The position numbers and the translations under genes were made by a program. Positions 1 to 8,192 of a stretch of 64,000 nucleotides of DNA are shown here, in pieces. The notes below the pieces were generated by a model. It saw only the letters and a program-made list of their open reading frames with translations. It was not told the origin of the DNA and ran no database searches. This stretch comes from Hymenobacter sp. YC55 (GTDB lineage Bacteria > Bacteroidota > Bacteroidia > Cytophagales > Hymenobacteraceae), in the NCBI RefSeq assembly GCF_029433095.1, contig NZ_JARNTX010000004.1, positions 124,001-188,000 on the forward strand, in the 5' to 3' direction. Every line of letters starts with the position of its first letter. Within the stretch, counting starts at the first letter, position 1.

Positions 1-587
1 TGGCCGTTGCCCACCGAGAACCGAGTTTTCAGCCGGTAGCCGGGCTGGGGTAGGGGTTCGATCCGAGCTATGTCGGTCCGCTCCACAACAACCAGCCCGG
101 AATCGGCGGTGAGCAGCTCTATGCGCTTACGATAGTGCAACAACTCTTCCCCTTCTATCACCGCGCCGGAATGCAGTTCCACTCGGTACCAGCGACGACC
201 ATTCGAAAAGGGCAATTTGATTTGGTAGGGACTGATTCGAGGAAGCTTGTTCAGTTCCTGCTTGCGCGTCTCGATGGTCTCGCGCACGGCCGCAAACTCG
301 GCGGAAGAAAAGGGACGCAACATAGTGCGGCCGTCGCGCAGCAGCGTGCGCAGGCGAATGGTGCTGTCGAGGAGTAAATTCTGCTCGAAGCGGGCTTCAA
401 CGAAGTTATCAGCAGCGTAGTAGGAAAACAAGCCGTAGGTGGCTTTCTCCTGTGCATCAATGACTTCACCAACTATGGCACTGACGATGAGTGGGCAGGT
501 AGTAGGTGGTGACTCTTGGGCGACAGTTTGGTAGGAAATAGGGCAAGCGAACAGCAAAAGCCAGCATAGAACACGGATGCGCTGCAT
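1..587 (-). CDS. Exported protein, partial (runs off left edge); paralogue of the next gene
   Basis: An open frame reads leftward from an ATG at 587 to the window edge without a stop, giving at least 195 residues. The N-terminus is a signal peptide (hydrophobic core LLLFACP, cleavage near TVAQ). The mature part matches the neighbouring protein at 981-2132 almost column by column: GEVIDAQEKATYGLFSYY here against GEIIDKQEKIAYGLFPYY there, then EARF, then RPFSSAEFAAVRETIE against RPFTTREFESVRNLIE. The two are tandem paralogues in the same orientation. The function is not known; the complete copy suggests an outer-membrane or periplasmic protein. The missing C-terminus lies outside the window. 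Confidence 0.8.
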   Translation of the reverse strand, partial: MQRIRVLCWLLLFACPISYQTVAQESPPTTCPLIVSAIVGEVIDAQEKATYGLFSYYAADNFVEARFEQNLLLDSTIRLRTLLRDGRTMLRPFSSAEFAAVRETIETRKQELNKLPRISPYQIKLPFSNGRRWYRVELHSGAVIEGEELLHYRKRIELLTADSGLVVVERTDIARIEPLPQPGYRLKTRFSVGNG

Positions 588-906
588 AAGACTGTATGTA
601 TAACATGGAATGGCTTACTGTTTATAAAGCAATAGTTAGGTTGGAATAACTGGCAAAGCAAAACCTAACAAACCGTCCTCATCAGTAGTATTTAAGACCA
701 AAAACGAGTTGGAACTACCTAGCAGAAAGTGTGGCTGAGCAGCCGTTTCGTTGGTCTGCTACGCTTATAATTTGATAGCATAGTAGGCTGGTAACACCTG
801 CTCTCGTTGCGTGTATAGCAAAGAGTTCTTTCTGCAAACGATGAAAAAGGCTCTTGTTGTATGGGGAGTAGCCACGAAGGAGAAACTCACAACTTGTTGT
901 TGCTTT

Positions 907-975
907 ACAACCGCTTACAAAGCGAAGGCCCGACTGTAATCAATACAGTCGGGCCTTCGCTTTGTAAGCGGTTGT
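907..975 (-). terminator. Perfect 32-bp inverted repeat, probable terminator
   Basis: Arms 907-938 and 944-975 are perfectly complementary around a 5-base loop. The hairpin starts 5 bases beyond the stop codon of the gene at 981-2132. The stem is unusually long, and there is no clear U-tract on the minus-strand transcript, so it may act as a transcript-end stabiliser as much as an intrinsic terminator. The rest of the gap between 588 and 980 shows no gene. Confidence 0.65.
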
Positions 976-980
976 GCAGG

Positions 981-2132
981 CTACTTGGTTTTGCCAAAGC
1001 GGTATGCAATTTCCACATAAGCTGGGTAGAAGCCGCCCACATCAGTCCCGTACACGAACCCTAGGCTGCCGCTGAGGCGAGTAGCAGCCAAACGTACACC
1101 AAGCAATCCAAGTAAGCCGTCGCCGGCAAAGTATGTTTCGTTCAATAAGGAAAGGCGGCGTGATACGCGTGTTGCTCCACCTACCACCACTATGGGGGTA
1201 CTTTCACGTTCTCCATCGACAAAGGCATAGCCTAGACCAAGCGTAGCATTGTTGTCGGCAGAGCCATAGGTTGCTACGCCATATCCGATTCCGGCGCCAC
1301 CACTTTCTCTGAAGCCAAAGGCTCGAGCGTATAGAACCCCACCTCCTACATTGAATTTCTCGCTTACTGGTACACTCACTTTGGGAGTAACGGCCAACAC
1401 TCCAGCTCCAAGGCCAGGAATGATAGGGAATAGTACGCCGAGTGAAATGTTGTCGGTGATACCGTAGTTGGCACCAAATAGAAAAAGGTCGATGTTTTGA
1501 ACATAGCCTTCCCCTTTGCGTAAGTTTCGGGCAGTAGGTGCAAAGAACATACGCGTCCCGTTTCCTACTGGCTCCCAACCGCGCTGGGCCTGGGCAGTGG
1601 AAAGCAGCACTAACCGACGAACATTCAGCTTCTGAACGGTAATGCGGCCTAAATCCGTAGTTGTAAAATCCAGTTCGGTTTCTCGCTCGGCTACCAGTAC
1701 ACCAATAAAGGAACTGCCCGATACCAGTTCAACAGAATATGTCTGGCCCAAGGAATCAATACCCAACCTGCCGGGCTGCTGATTCAAGGAGTTCTTTAGC
1801 TCCCGGTTACGGTCCTCGATTAGGTTGCGCACACTTTCAAACTCACGGGTTGTGAAGGGGCGTACCCGCTCGTCACCATTGCTGAGAGTAGTTTGCAGAG
1901 TGATAGAGCTTTGGGTGCTATCGGAGGTCGTGAAGCGCAGAAAGCGAGCTTCTCGGAACATATCCGCCGAATAGTAAGGAAATAGGCCGTATGCTATTTT
2001 TTCCTGCTTATCGATAATCTCGCCTACCGCAGGATGCACGATTATTGTATTGGCGTTTTGTTGTTGGGCGTGCGCCACAACACTGATTAAGCATCCTAAA
2101 AATGCTAGTACCGCCTTCAATTTATAGAACAT
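981..2132 (-). CDS. Exported protein, likely outer-membrane beta-barrel-like
   Basis: This 383-residue protein starts with a clear signal peptide (hydrophobic core AVLAFLGCLISVV, cleavage after AHAQ). Residues of roughly 30-190 form the region shared with the partial paralogue at the left edge. The C-terminal half is rich in short alternating Gly/aromatic segments and ends with YVEIAYRFGKTK, a pattern typical of Bacteroidota outer-membrane strands ending close to an aromatic residue. I do not recognise a named family. The 32-bp hairpin directly after the stop suggests it ends its transcript. A role at the cell surface is inferred only from these features. Confidence 0.75.
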   Translation of the reverse strand: MFYKLKAVLAFLGCLISVVAHAQQQNANTIIVHPAVGEIIDKQEKIAYGLFPYYSADMFREARFLRFTTSDSTQSSITLQTTLSNGDERVRPFTTREFESVRNLIEDRNRELKNSLNQQPGRLGIDSLGQTYSVELVSGSSFIGVLVAERETELDFTTTDLGRITVQKLNVRRLVLLSTAQAQRGWEPVGNGTRMFFAPTARNLRKGEGYVQNIDLFLFGANYGITDNISLGVLFPIIPGLGAGVLAVTPKVSVPVSEKFNVGGGVLYARAFGFRESGGAGIGYGVATYGSADNNATLGLGYAFVDGERESTPIVVVGGATRVSRRLSLLNETYFAGDGLLGLLGVRLAATRLSGSLGFVYGTDVGGFYPAYVEIAYRFGKTK

Positions 2133-2315
2133 AGGATATGCCAGATAAGTGGGTAGGCAAACCTACCATTTCCGGCATATACTCAAGCGTTTGCACGCAA
2201 AAAAAAGTACTTGAAAAGTAGATTGTTAAACAACCCAGTTGGATACTGGTATCTAAGTTGAAAACAAGCTTTACAAGCCAACTAGCAGGTTTGGCTGCAC
2301 CGCAAATCTGACTTT

Positions 2316-3284
2316 TCAATTCCGCCAACGGCCCACGGCGCGGGGGCGGCCGGTCGAGATTTCCTCGTTGGATTCACCTTCTGGTACCTCCCGGGTTTCG
2401 ATGCGCACAGCGTGGGCTTTGGGTTGCACTTTCTGGCCAAAGGCGTCGGCAAACTCTTGCGTAAATTCTGCGCCGAAGAAAATGATGAGCGAGGAGTAGT
2501 TCACCCACAGCAGCAGCACTATAGCCGAGCCTGCCGCCCCAAAGGCCGAACCAGGGTCGGATTTGGCAATGTAGAAGGCAATCAGATACTTGCCTACCAG
2601 AAATAGCAGGGCCGTAATGAAGGCTCCAATGCCTACGTCGCGCCAACGAATGATGGCGTCGGGCAGGAAGCGGTAAATGAGGGCAAACAGCAACGACGTG
2701 ATAAAGAGCGAAAGGGCAAAATCAACGAGATGAATGAGCACGATGGTGACTTCCGGTAGGAGGCGTTGCAAGTAGTCGGTGAAGGAGCTGAGAACGGCAC
2801 TAATCACAAAGGAGATAAGGAGTAGGAGCGCCACGCTCAAAATCAGACCAAAGGAGAGAAGCCGGTCGCGGATAAACTGCCAGATGCCGCTCCGGGGCTT
2901 TACTCGCAGGTTCCAGATGTCGTTGATGCTCTCTTGTAGCGTAACGAAAAATGTGGTGGCCGCGAAAATAAGCGTGCCGACACCGATGATGGAGGCAATA
3001 CCACTTTTCTGCTGCTTGGTAAACTCGGCAATCGAGTCTTGAAGAAACTTAGCGGAATCGGCTCCTACCAAGCCCTTCATCTGCCCGTAGATCTGGCCCG
3101 TTACGGCCTCGCCGCCATACACCGAACTAGCTACCGTAATGACGATAAGTAGCAGGGGCGGCAACGAGAAAATGGTGTAGTAGGAGAGGGCTGCGGCATG
3201 CCGAAACGAGTTGTTGGATATAAACTCACTGCCCGTAGCCTTGAGCGTATTGACGATGTCGGAGAAGCGGTAGTGCGTAGCCAT
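2316..3284 (-). CDS. YihY/BrkB family membrane protein
   Basis: This 322-residue protein has about six hydrophobic helices, with the family-typical start FRHAAALSYYTIFSLPPLLLIV (residues ~27-48), an internal FVTLQESINDIWNLR segment and the late AAGSAIVLLLWVNYSSLIIFFGAEF region. These identify the YihY/BrkB family, formerly mis-called ribonuclease BN. It is an inner-membrane protein of unknown transport or envelope role. The last ~40 residues form a charged cytoplasmic tail. It is a single gene, oriented like the exported-protein genes to its left. Confidence 0.9.
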   Translation of the reverse strand: MATHYRFSDIVNTLKATGSEFISNNSFRHAAALSYYTIFSLPPLLLIVITVASSVYGGEAVTGQIYGQMKGLVGADSAKFLQDSIAEFTKQQKSGIASIIGVGTLIFAATTFFVTLQESINDIWNLRVKPRSGIWQFIRDRLLSFGLILSVALLLLISFVISAVLSSFTDYLQRLLPEVTIVLIHLVDFALSLFITSLLFALIYRFLPDAIIRWRDVGIGAFITALLFLVGKYLIAFYIAKSDPGSAFGAAGSAIVLLLWVNYSSLIIFFGAEFTQEFADAFGQKVQPKAHAVRIETREVPEGESNEEISTGRPRAVGRWRN

Positions 3285-3430
3285 AAAGCAGGTGATTCAG
3301 AAAGAGTCGCTCCAACTAGTACGATCTTACGGCCCTGGCGTTCGATGCAACAAAGCAAAAGGCAGTTGCTTACACAGAGTAGCGTAGCTTAGTAGTAGGA
3401 CCAGAGCATATTTTTTCTTTGTTTTAGCCT

Positions 3431-4273
3431 ATGAACATCTCCTATTTTACCCGTCAGCTAGCTGCGCTGTGGCCGGCCTTGTTGCTTGGCAGCCTGGTGG
3501 CTTGTAATTCCACCAACGAGAAACCCGCTTCGGGCGCGGCCGATACGCCCCGCACCGACAGCCTGGCTTCGTATCCGTCCGCCGAAGGCTTCGATAAAGC
3601 GGGTTCTGACGAACGAGCTCAAGCCCTAGCCGACGAAGTGATGCGCCAAATGGGCGGTTACTCGGCCTGGCAGCAGACCCGGCTGTTGGGGTGGGACTTC
3701 CTCGACGGTTCTTACCAGCTATGGGACAAGAAAACCGGAGATTTTCACTGGCAGAAAGACAGCTTAGTAGCCAACTACAACCTAACCACCAAGCAGGGCC
3801 ACGCCTACCGCGGTGGCAAGGATATTTCGGATATGGAAGAAGGCAAGAAGCTGCTCGAAAAGATGTACCCCATCTGGGTGAACAACTCGTGGTGGCTGCT
3901 GATGCCCTTCAAACTCAAGGACTCCGGCGTTACGCTCACCTACAAAGGCCCTGGTAAGCTGATGGACGGCACTACGCCGGCCGAGGTGCTGAACATGACC
4001 TTCAAGAATGTAGGCGTCACGCCCGACAACAAATACGAAGTTCTGGTAAATCCTCAGACCAAGCTCGTGGAGGAATGGGCCTATTATCCGAAGGCCACCG
4101 ACGCGCAGCCGGCTTTCCGCCGCCGCTGGTCGGAGTACAAGCAATACGGCCCGCTTAAGCTCGCCACCGACCGTACCGACGGCAAAGACGGCCGCCGCCT
4201 CGACCACGTGTACGCCAGCACCGAGGTGCCCACCGGCCTCATGGACAGCAAAACCCCCGTATCGAAACTGTAA
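3431..4273 (+). CDS. Lipoprotein, probably DUF6503 family
   Basis: This 280-residue protein has a lipoprotein signal: a hydrophobic stretch ending in the lipobox SLVAC near residue 25, followed by a Ser/Thr/Pro linker. The body contains MGGYSAWQQTRLLGWDFLDG, then YQLWDKKTGDFHWQ, and a C-terminal part with YEVLVNPQTKLVEEWAYY. This layout (a GG-Y-W-xxTR start and a WD/K-TG block) resembles the DUF6503 lipoproteins common in Bacteroidota, but that family call comes from memory of the pattern. The fold may resemble lipoprotein carriers of the LolA type. It is transcribed toward a bidirectional terminator shared with the next gene. Confidence 0.75.
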   Translation: MNISYFTRQLAALWPALLLGSLVACNSTNEKPASGAADTPRTDSLASYPSAEGFDKAGSDERAQALADEVMRQMGGYSAWQQTRLLGWDFLDGSYQLWDKKTGDFHWQKDSLVANYNLTTKQGHAYRGGKDISDMEEGKKLLEKMYPIWVNNSWWLLMPFKLKDSGVTLTYKGPGKLMDGTTPAEVLNMTFKNVGVTPDNKYEVLVNPQTKLVEEWAYYPKATDAQPAFRRRWSEYKQYGPLKLATDRTDGKDGRRLDHVYASTEVPTGLMDSKTPVSKL

Positions 4274-4300
4274 CGTAACAGCCAGCTCGATTCTGTTTGA

Positions 4301-4355
4301 AAAAAAGTCTGCCGTAGGAAAGCGAAACCGCCTTTCTTACGGCAGACTCTTTTTT
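4301..4355. terminator. Bidirectional rho-independent terminator
   Basis: The stem 4306-4322 / 4332-4348 is almost perfect, with one G-U pair. It is flanked by a run of A on the left and a run of T on the right, so it serves both converging genes (ends at 4273 and 4369). Confidence 0.9.
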
Positions 4356-4368
4356 AACCCGTTGAAAG

Positions 4369-5097
4369 CTATTGCTTAAATTCCCAAGTGAGTGTTTCAA
4401 TGGGTGCTTCACGCAAGGCGGCGGCGAGTTCCGCGTCGTCTTTGAACTGGAGCTGGCGCAACAGGCTGGCTTCCACGCTCACCGTGAATTGCTTTTCTCG
4501 GAAAGGCCAGGGATGCACGGTGAGTGGGCCGTTTTCTGCGGGGCGTTGCACGTCGTAGCGCTGGCCATCCGTGCCAGTATAGATTTCGAGGGCGCGCGCC
4601 ATTTCGGGTAGCTCTTGGCGGCAGAGAATCAGGCTGAGCCGGTCGCACCAGTGCATGAGGTCGTAGGCGTGCTGGGCTTCCTGTTTGTTAACTTTAAGCT
4701 GTTTGCGCCATGTGTTTTGCTGCGTCCTTTGCTCATCGAGAAAAGCGTCAGTGGTGGAGTTTTCGCCGCGCATACTCTCGTAGAGCGTGCTTACGTGCAT
4801 GCTGGTGAGTAGGCTACGCCAACGTCCTTGGAAGCGTGCTGCGTGCAGCACGCCTTGGGCCTGCTCCAACGAGAAATCCTTCATCGTGAAATTGGCAGGT
4901 GCGCCAGCGGGCGTGAGGCCGTAGTGACCGTCCCAGTTGTGTTGCTCGTCGTCGTGCTGTGCTACGGCGGCTAGAAGGCCGACCCACTTGTCTAGTGGCA
5001 AGAAAGCAGGCCACTCGTGCATGAGCTGAGCAGCTAGCAGCGCATGCGCCTGCTGGTAGATAATTTGCCAGCCATCGGCCGTGTAGTTTACGATCAT
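4369..5097 (-). CDS. DUF3891 family protein
   Basis: This protein of 242 residues begins MIVNYTADGWQIIYQQAHALL, the typical opening of the DUF3891 family. Further in come the conserved AQHDDEQHNWDG and the WCDRLSLILCRQ segments. The His/Asp-rich HDDEQH motif and the second half suggest an HD-like helical fold, which is an inference. The start at 5097 is preferred over an upstream in-frame ATG at 5127 because family members begin with MIV. The function is unknown. It is soluble, with no signal peptide. Confidence 0.85.
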   Translation of the reverse strand: MIVNYTADGWQIIYQQAHALLAAQLMHEWPAFLPLDKWVGLLAAVAQHDDEQHNWDGHYGLTPAGAPANFTMKDFSLEQAQGVLHAARFQGRWRSLLTSMHVSTLYESMRGENSTTDAFLDEQRTQQNTWRKQLKVNKQEAQHAYDLMHWCDRLSLILCRQELPEMARALEIYTGTDGQRYDVQRPAENGPLTVHPWPFREKQFTVSVEASLLRQLQFKDDAELAAALREAPIETLTWEFKQ

Positions 5098-5225
5098 AGC
5101 GTCTTGCGGTGTGCCGGGTTCCCGCACAGGAACGCATAGTAAAACCAGAGGTTTTTGGGAAACCTTGAAAACATAGCACCCACTAGTTTAGAGAATGTTA
5201 TCAGAAGGTGCTGTTAGGAGATAAT

Positions 5226-5678
5226 TTAGCCCGCCGTAGCTATATGTTTCAGCAGTTGGTCGGCCCAATAGGCAGGAAGCTCAATTTTGACGCCACCAAC
5301 CCGAAACTTACCAGCGGTGTATTCTAGCTCGCTTAAGCGGCTAACTTGAAAAGAAGTAGGGCTATCTAACACCTCAATAGCAGCATAGGGGATTCGCACC
5401 AATACAGCAGAACTCTCCATATTACGAATTAAAACATCCTGATTGTCAAACTTGATTTTCAATGCCTTTGAATAGGTAATTCCTCCTATCTGGCCTGATA
5501 TCAGCTCTACAGAATGCAAGTTTTCCGTACTGCCGAACTGTTGGTGTAGCTGACGCCACCCCGGTTGAAACGGGTTCGGGAAAAAGAAAAATCCACGGCG
5601 AATTTGTATCCGGATAAACCAGAAAAACAGGTACAAAACAATACCTGTTCCTACTAGCTGTACAAATGCTACAATCAC
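5226..5678 (-). CDS. Hypothetical membrane-anchored protein
   Basis: This 150-residue protein has one N-terminal membrane helix (about residues 2-24), then a short basic stretch, then a mostly beta-type domain of about 100 residues with no cysteine pair or catalytic motif that I recognise. The C-terminal domain contains ISGQIGGITYSKALKIKFD and LIRNMESSAVLVRIPYAAIE. It lies 24 bases after the start-side gap of the tdh gene's end (5703) and could be on the same transcript as tdh. The function is unknown. Confidence 0.7.
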   Translation of the reverse strand: MIVAFVQLVGTGIVLYLFFWFIRIQIRRGFFFFPNPFQPGWRQLHQQFGSTENLHSVELISGQIGGITYSKALKIKFDNQDVLIRNMESSAVLVRIPYAAIEVLDSPTSFQVSRLSELEYTAGKFRVGGVKIELPAYWADQLLKHIATAG

Positions 5679-5702
5679 GTTATCAGACTCTCTTGTATGT
5701 GC

Positions 5703-6692
5703 TTATTGGAGTACTAACGCCTCCTTCAAGTGTAGCAGCATATCGTCGGTCATCCTGTCAAGTGTGAACTGCGGCTGCCAATTCCAATCCTTACGAGCTT
5801 GCGTGTCGTCGATGCTGGCGGGCCAGGAGTCGGCAATTTGCTGGCGCGAATCGGGTTGGTAGCTGATGCGGAAGTCGGGGTAGTGGCGGCGGATGCTAGT
5901 GGCTATTTCTTCGGGCGAAAAGCTCATGGCACCGAGGTTGTAGCTGGAGCGCACCGTGAGGCGGTCGGCGGGGGCGTGCATTAAGTCGAGGGTAGCTTGC
6001 AGCGCGTCGGGCATGTACATCATCGGCAGGTAGGTGTCTGCCTTCAGGAAGCACTCGTACGGCTGATCAGCCACGGCCTTGTGATAGATATCGACGGCGT
6101 AGTCGGTGGTGCCACCGCCGGGCAGGCTTTTGTACCCGATTAGGCCAGGGTAGCGCAGGCTCCGCACATCGAGGTTGTGCTTGCGGAAGTACCACTCGCA
6201 CCACTGCTCGCCGGCCAGCTTGCTGATGCCGTACACCGTGTTGGGGTTCATTACCGTTAGCTGCGGCGTGTTTTGGCGAGGCGTATCGGGGCCAAATACC
6301 GCAATGGAAGAGGGCCAGTACACTTGTTTCACGCCCAAGTCGATAGAGGCATCGAGCACGTTGAACAAGCCGTCCATGTTCAGCTGCCAACCGAACTTCG
6401 GGTTCTTCTCGGCCGTGGCCGACAGCAGGGCCGCCAAGTGGTACACCTGTTTGGGCTTGTACTGCCGCATAACTTCTTCTAGCCGCGGTTTGTCGAGCAC
6501 ATCCAGCAACTCAAACGGGCCGGCTTGCTGTGTTTCGTCGCCTTTGGAGGCCCGTACATCGGCGGCCACCACGTTGGAAGCGCCGTACAGCTGGCGTAGC
6601 TCATGAGTCAGCTCCAGCCCAAGCTGGCCGCCGGCTCCAATGACGAGAATGGTATCAGCAGCGGTAGCGGCAGTGCGAGACGTGGTTTCCAT
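5703..6692 (-). CDS. tdh: NAD-dependent L-threonine 3-dehydrogenase (SDR/epimerase type)
   Basis: This enzyme oxidises L-threonine to 2-amino-3-ketobutyrate with NAD. The 329-residue protein is a short-chain epimerase-type dehydrogenase: the nucleotide site GAGGQLG is at residues 19-25, the catalytic Y154-x-x-x-K158 is present, and RYPGLIGY followed by PGGGTTDYAVDI (about residues 180-202) is a signature of the epimerase-like threonine dehydrogenases. The start at 6692 is chosen because the nucleotide-binding motif then sits near the N-terminus; an ATG at 6761 would add 23 residues with no family match. A -7 promoter box lies 50 bases upstream. The next enzyme of the pathway, kbl, is 1.5 kb away on the other strand. 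Confidence 0.88.
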   Translation of the reverse strand: METTSRTAATAADTILVIGAGGQLGLELTHELRQLYGASNVVAADVRASKGDETQQAGPFELLDVLDKPRLEEVMRQYKPKQVYHLAALLSATAEKNPKFGWQLNMDGLFNVLDASIDLGVKQVYWPSSIAVFGPDTPRQNTPQLTVMNPNTVYGISKLAGEQWCEWYFRKHNLDVRSLRYPGLIGYKSLPGGGTTDYAVDIYHKAVADQPYECFLKADTYLPMMYMPDALQATLDLMHAPADRLTVRSSYNLGAMSFSPEEIATSIRRHYPDFRISYQPDSRQQIADSWPASIDDTQARKDWNWQPQFTLDRMTDDMLLHLKEALVLQ

Positions 6693-6741
6693 GCAAACAA
6701 GTTCGGGGACGGATGGGGAATACAGATGGGGAATCAGGCCG

Positions 6742-6749
6742 CAAAGATA
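6742..6749 (-). promoter_or_regulatory. Bacteroidota -7 box of the tdh promoter
   Basis: Read on the minus strand this is TATCTTTG, an exact match to TAnnTTTG, about 50 bases before the tdh start at 6692. No convincing -33 TTTG box was seen. Confidence 0.5.
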
Positions 6750-7008
6750 ACGGGACGCCACGGTTTGGTCGTTGAGCCACCGACTACTTCACGGAACTGA
6801 ACAGTTGAATCTTAGTTGCATACACAGTCTAGACAATCATCTTAGGGAAACGCTCGATTAAGTAGTTGTCCCCTCATTCGCAGCAGTTGGGTATGATTAA
6901 AAGCCCAATACTGGCGTAACGCAACTCCTGATGCCATACGGGTATCCTATCTTCGAGCGGGTATCTAGTTGATTATAAAACGGGTTTTTACATCTCATTA
7001 CGTTTCAA

Positions 7009-8118
7009 ATGCTGACGCGGGGTATGCGTTTTTTTGTGCTGTTTCTTTTGCTGATTGGCGGGGTGCGTATAGCGCAGGCGCAACCAGCCAAGCCTGTGTA
7101 CCGAAACCTAGTGATGGAAGGGGGCGGCATCCGGGGTATTGCGTACGGGGGCGCGCTGGCCGAGCTAGAAAAGCAAGGCGTGCTGGCGGGCATACAGCGG
7201 GTAGGAGGCACGTCGGCTGGCGCTATACAGGCGGCATTGCTGGCTGTAGGCTACACACCCGCCGAAATCATCGAGGTAGTTAACAACACGCCGGTGCAGC
7301 GCCTCAACGATGGCCGGCTCATCTTTTTCGGGGGCAGTACGCGGCTTGTGAAGCAGTACGGCTGGTACCGGGGCGACCAATTCGCGAAGTACCTGAGCGA
7401 ACTGGTCGCTCGCAAAACCCTGAACCCTGACCTCACGCTAAGCCAACTCCACTCTCTTGCTCAGCAGCAGCCCACCCACTACCGCGACCTGTACACCACC
7501 GGCACCAACCTTACCACGCAGCGCGTGCAGGTGTTTAGCTACGAAACCCACCCCGATATGCGCGTAGCCGACGCCGTCCGGATCAGTATGAGCATCCCGC
7601 TGTATTTCCGCGCCGTGCTGCTCGACAAGCAAGGCCATGTAGTGCGCCAACCCGCGAAAGGTCAGGAAGTGGAAGTGTTGGTAGATGGTGGCCTGCTGGC
7701 CAATTACCCTATTCACCTCTTCGACCACCCGCGCTATCTTTCGCCCGGTGCTGCTCCGGCTGCTAATCTTACTGCCTCCGCACCAGTCGCAACTACCAGC
7801 GAAGCGCGCAGCTTCAACCCCGAGACCCTCGGCCTGCGCCTCGACCGTGCCGAGCAGCTTTCCTACGACGCGCAGCCCGGCGGCCGACAGCAACTCGCTC
7901 CCTACGCCATCCACGACTTCGGCTCTTACATGGGAGCCCTCTACAATGTCGCCATTGAAAATCTGAATCCCGCCCACCCCGAAGACTGGACCCGCACCGT
8001 CAGCATCAGCACCCTCGGCTTTACCCCCAAAATCAAACGCATTTCCGACAAGCAGAAGCAACAGCTCATGGACAGCGGTCAAGCAGGCGTGCAGGCGTTT
8101 TTTGCGCGGAAGGAATGA
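7009..8118 (+). CDS. Patatin-like phospholipase, exported
   Basis: This 369-residue protein is a predicted lipid acyl hydrolase with a Ser-Asp dyad. It shows the oxyanion-hole motif EGGGIRG (residues 37-43), the nucleophile elbow GTSAG with Ser69, and the aspartate in VDGGLLANYPIHLFD. An N-terminal hydrophobic segment ending IAQAQ is a signal peptide, so it is likely periplasmic or surface-exposed. An alternative start lies five codons downstream at 7024, just before the hydrophobic stretch. The gene ends 74 bases before kbl. A second patatin lies beyond kbl on the other strand but shares little beyond the motifs. Confidence 0.88.
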   Translation: MLTRGMRFFVLFLLLIGGVRIAQAQPAKPVYRNLVMEGGGIRGIAYGGALAELEKQGVLAGIQRVGGTSAGAIQAALLAVGYTPAEIIEVVNNTPVQRLNDGRLIFFGGSTRLVKQYGWYRGDQFAKYLSELVARKTLNPDLTLSQLHSLAQQQPTHYRDLYTTGTNLTTQRVQVFSYETHPDMRVADAVRISMSIPLYFRAVLLDKQGHVVRQPAKGQEVEVLVDGGLLANYPIHLFDHPRYLSPGAAPAANLTASAPVATTSEARSFNPETLGLRLDRAEQLSYDAQPGGRQQLAPYAIHDFGSYMGALYNVAIENLNPAHPEDWTRTVSISTLGFTPKIKRISDKQKQQLMDSGQAGVQAFFARKE

Positions 8119-8154
8119 GGAGACGAGGTCCGCCGCTTGGCAACACTAGTCCTG

Positions 8155-8162
8155 TATCTTTG
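8155..8162 (+). promoter_or_regulatory. -7 box of the kbl promoter
   Basis: TATCTTTG matches TAnnTTTG exactly and lies 31 bases before the kbl ATG. A TTGG at 8137-8140 is the nearest -33-like sequence, but its 14-base spacing is shorter than usual. Confidence 0.5.
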
Positions 8163-8192
8163 TTGCCAAGTACCACCTTACTACGCTATTCC

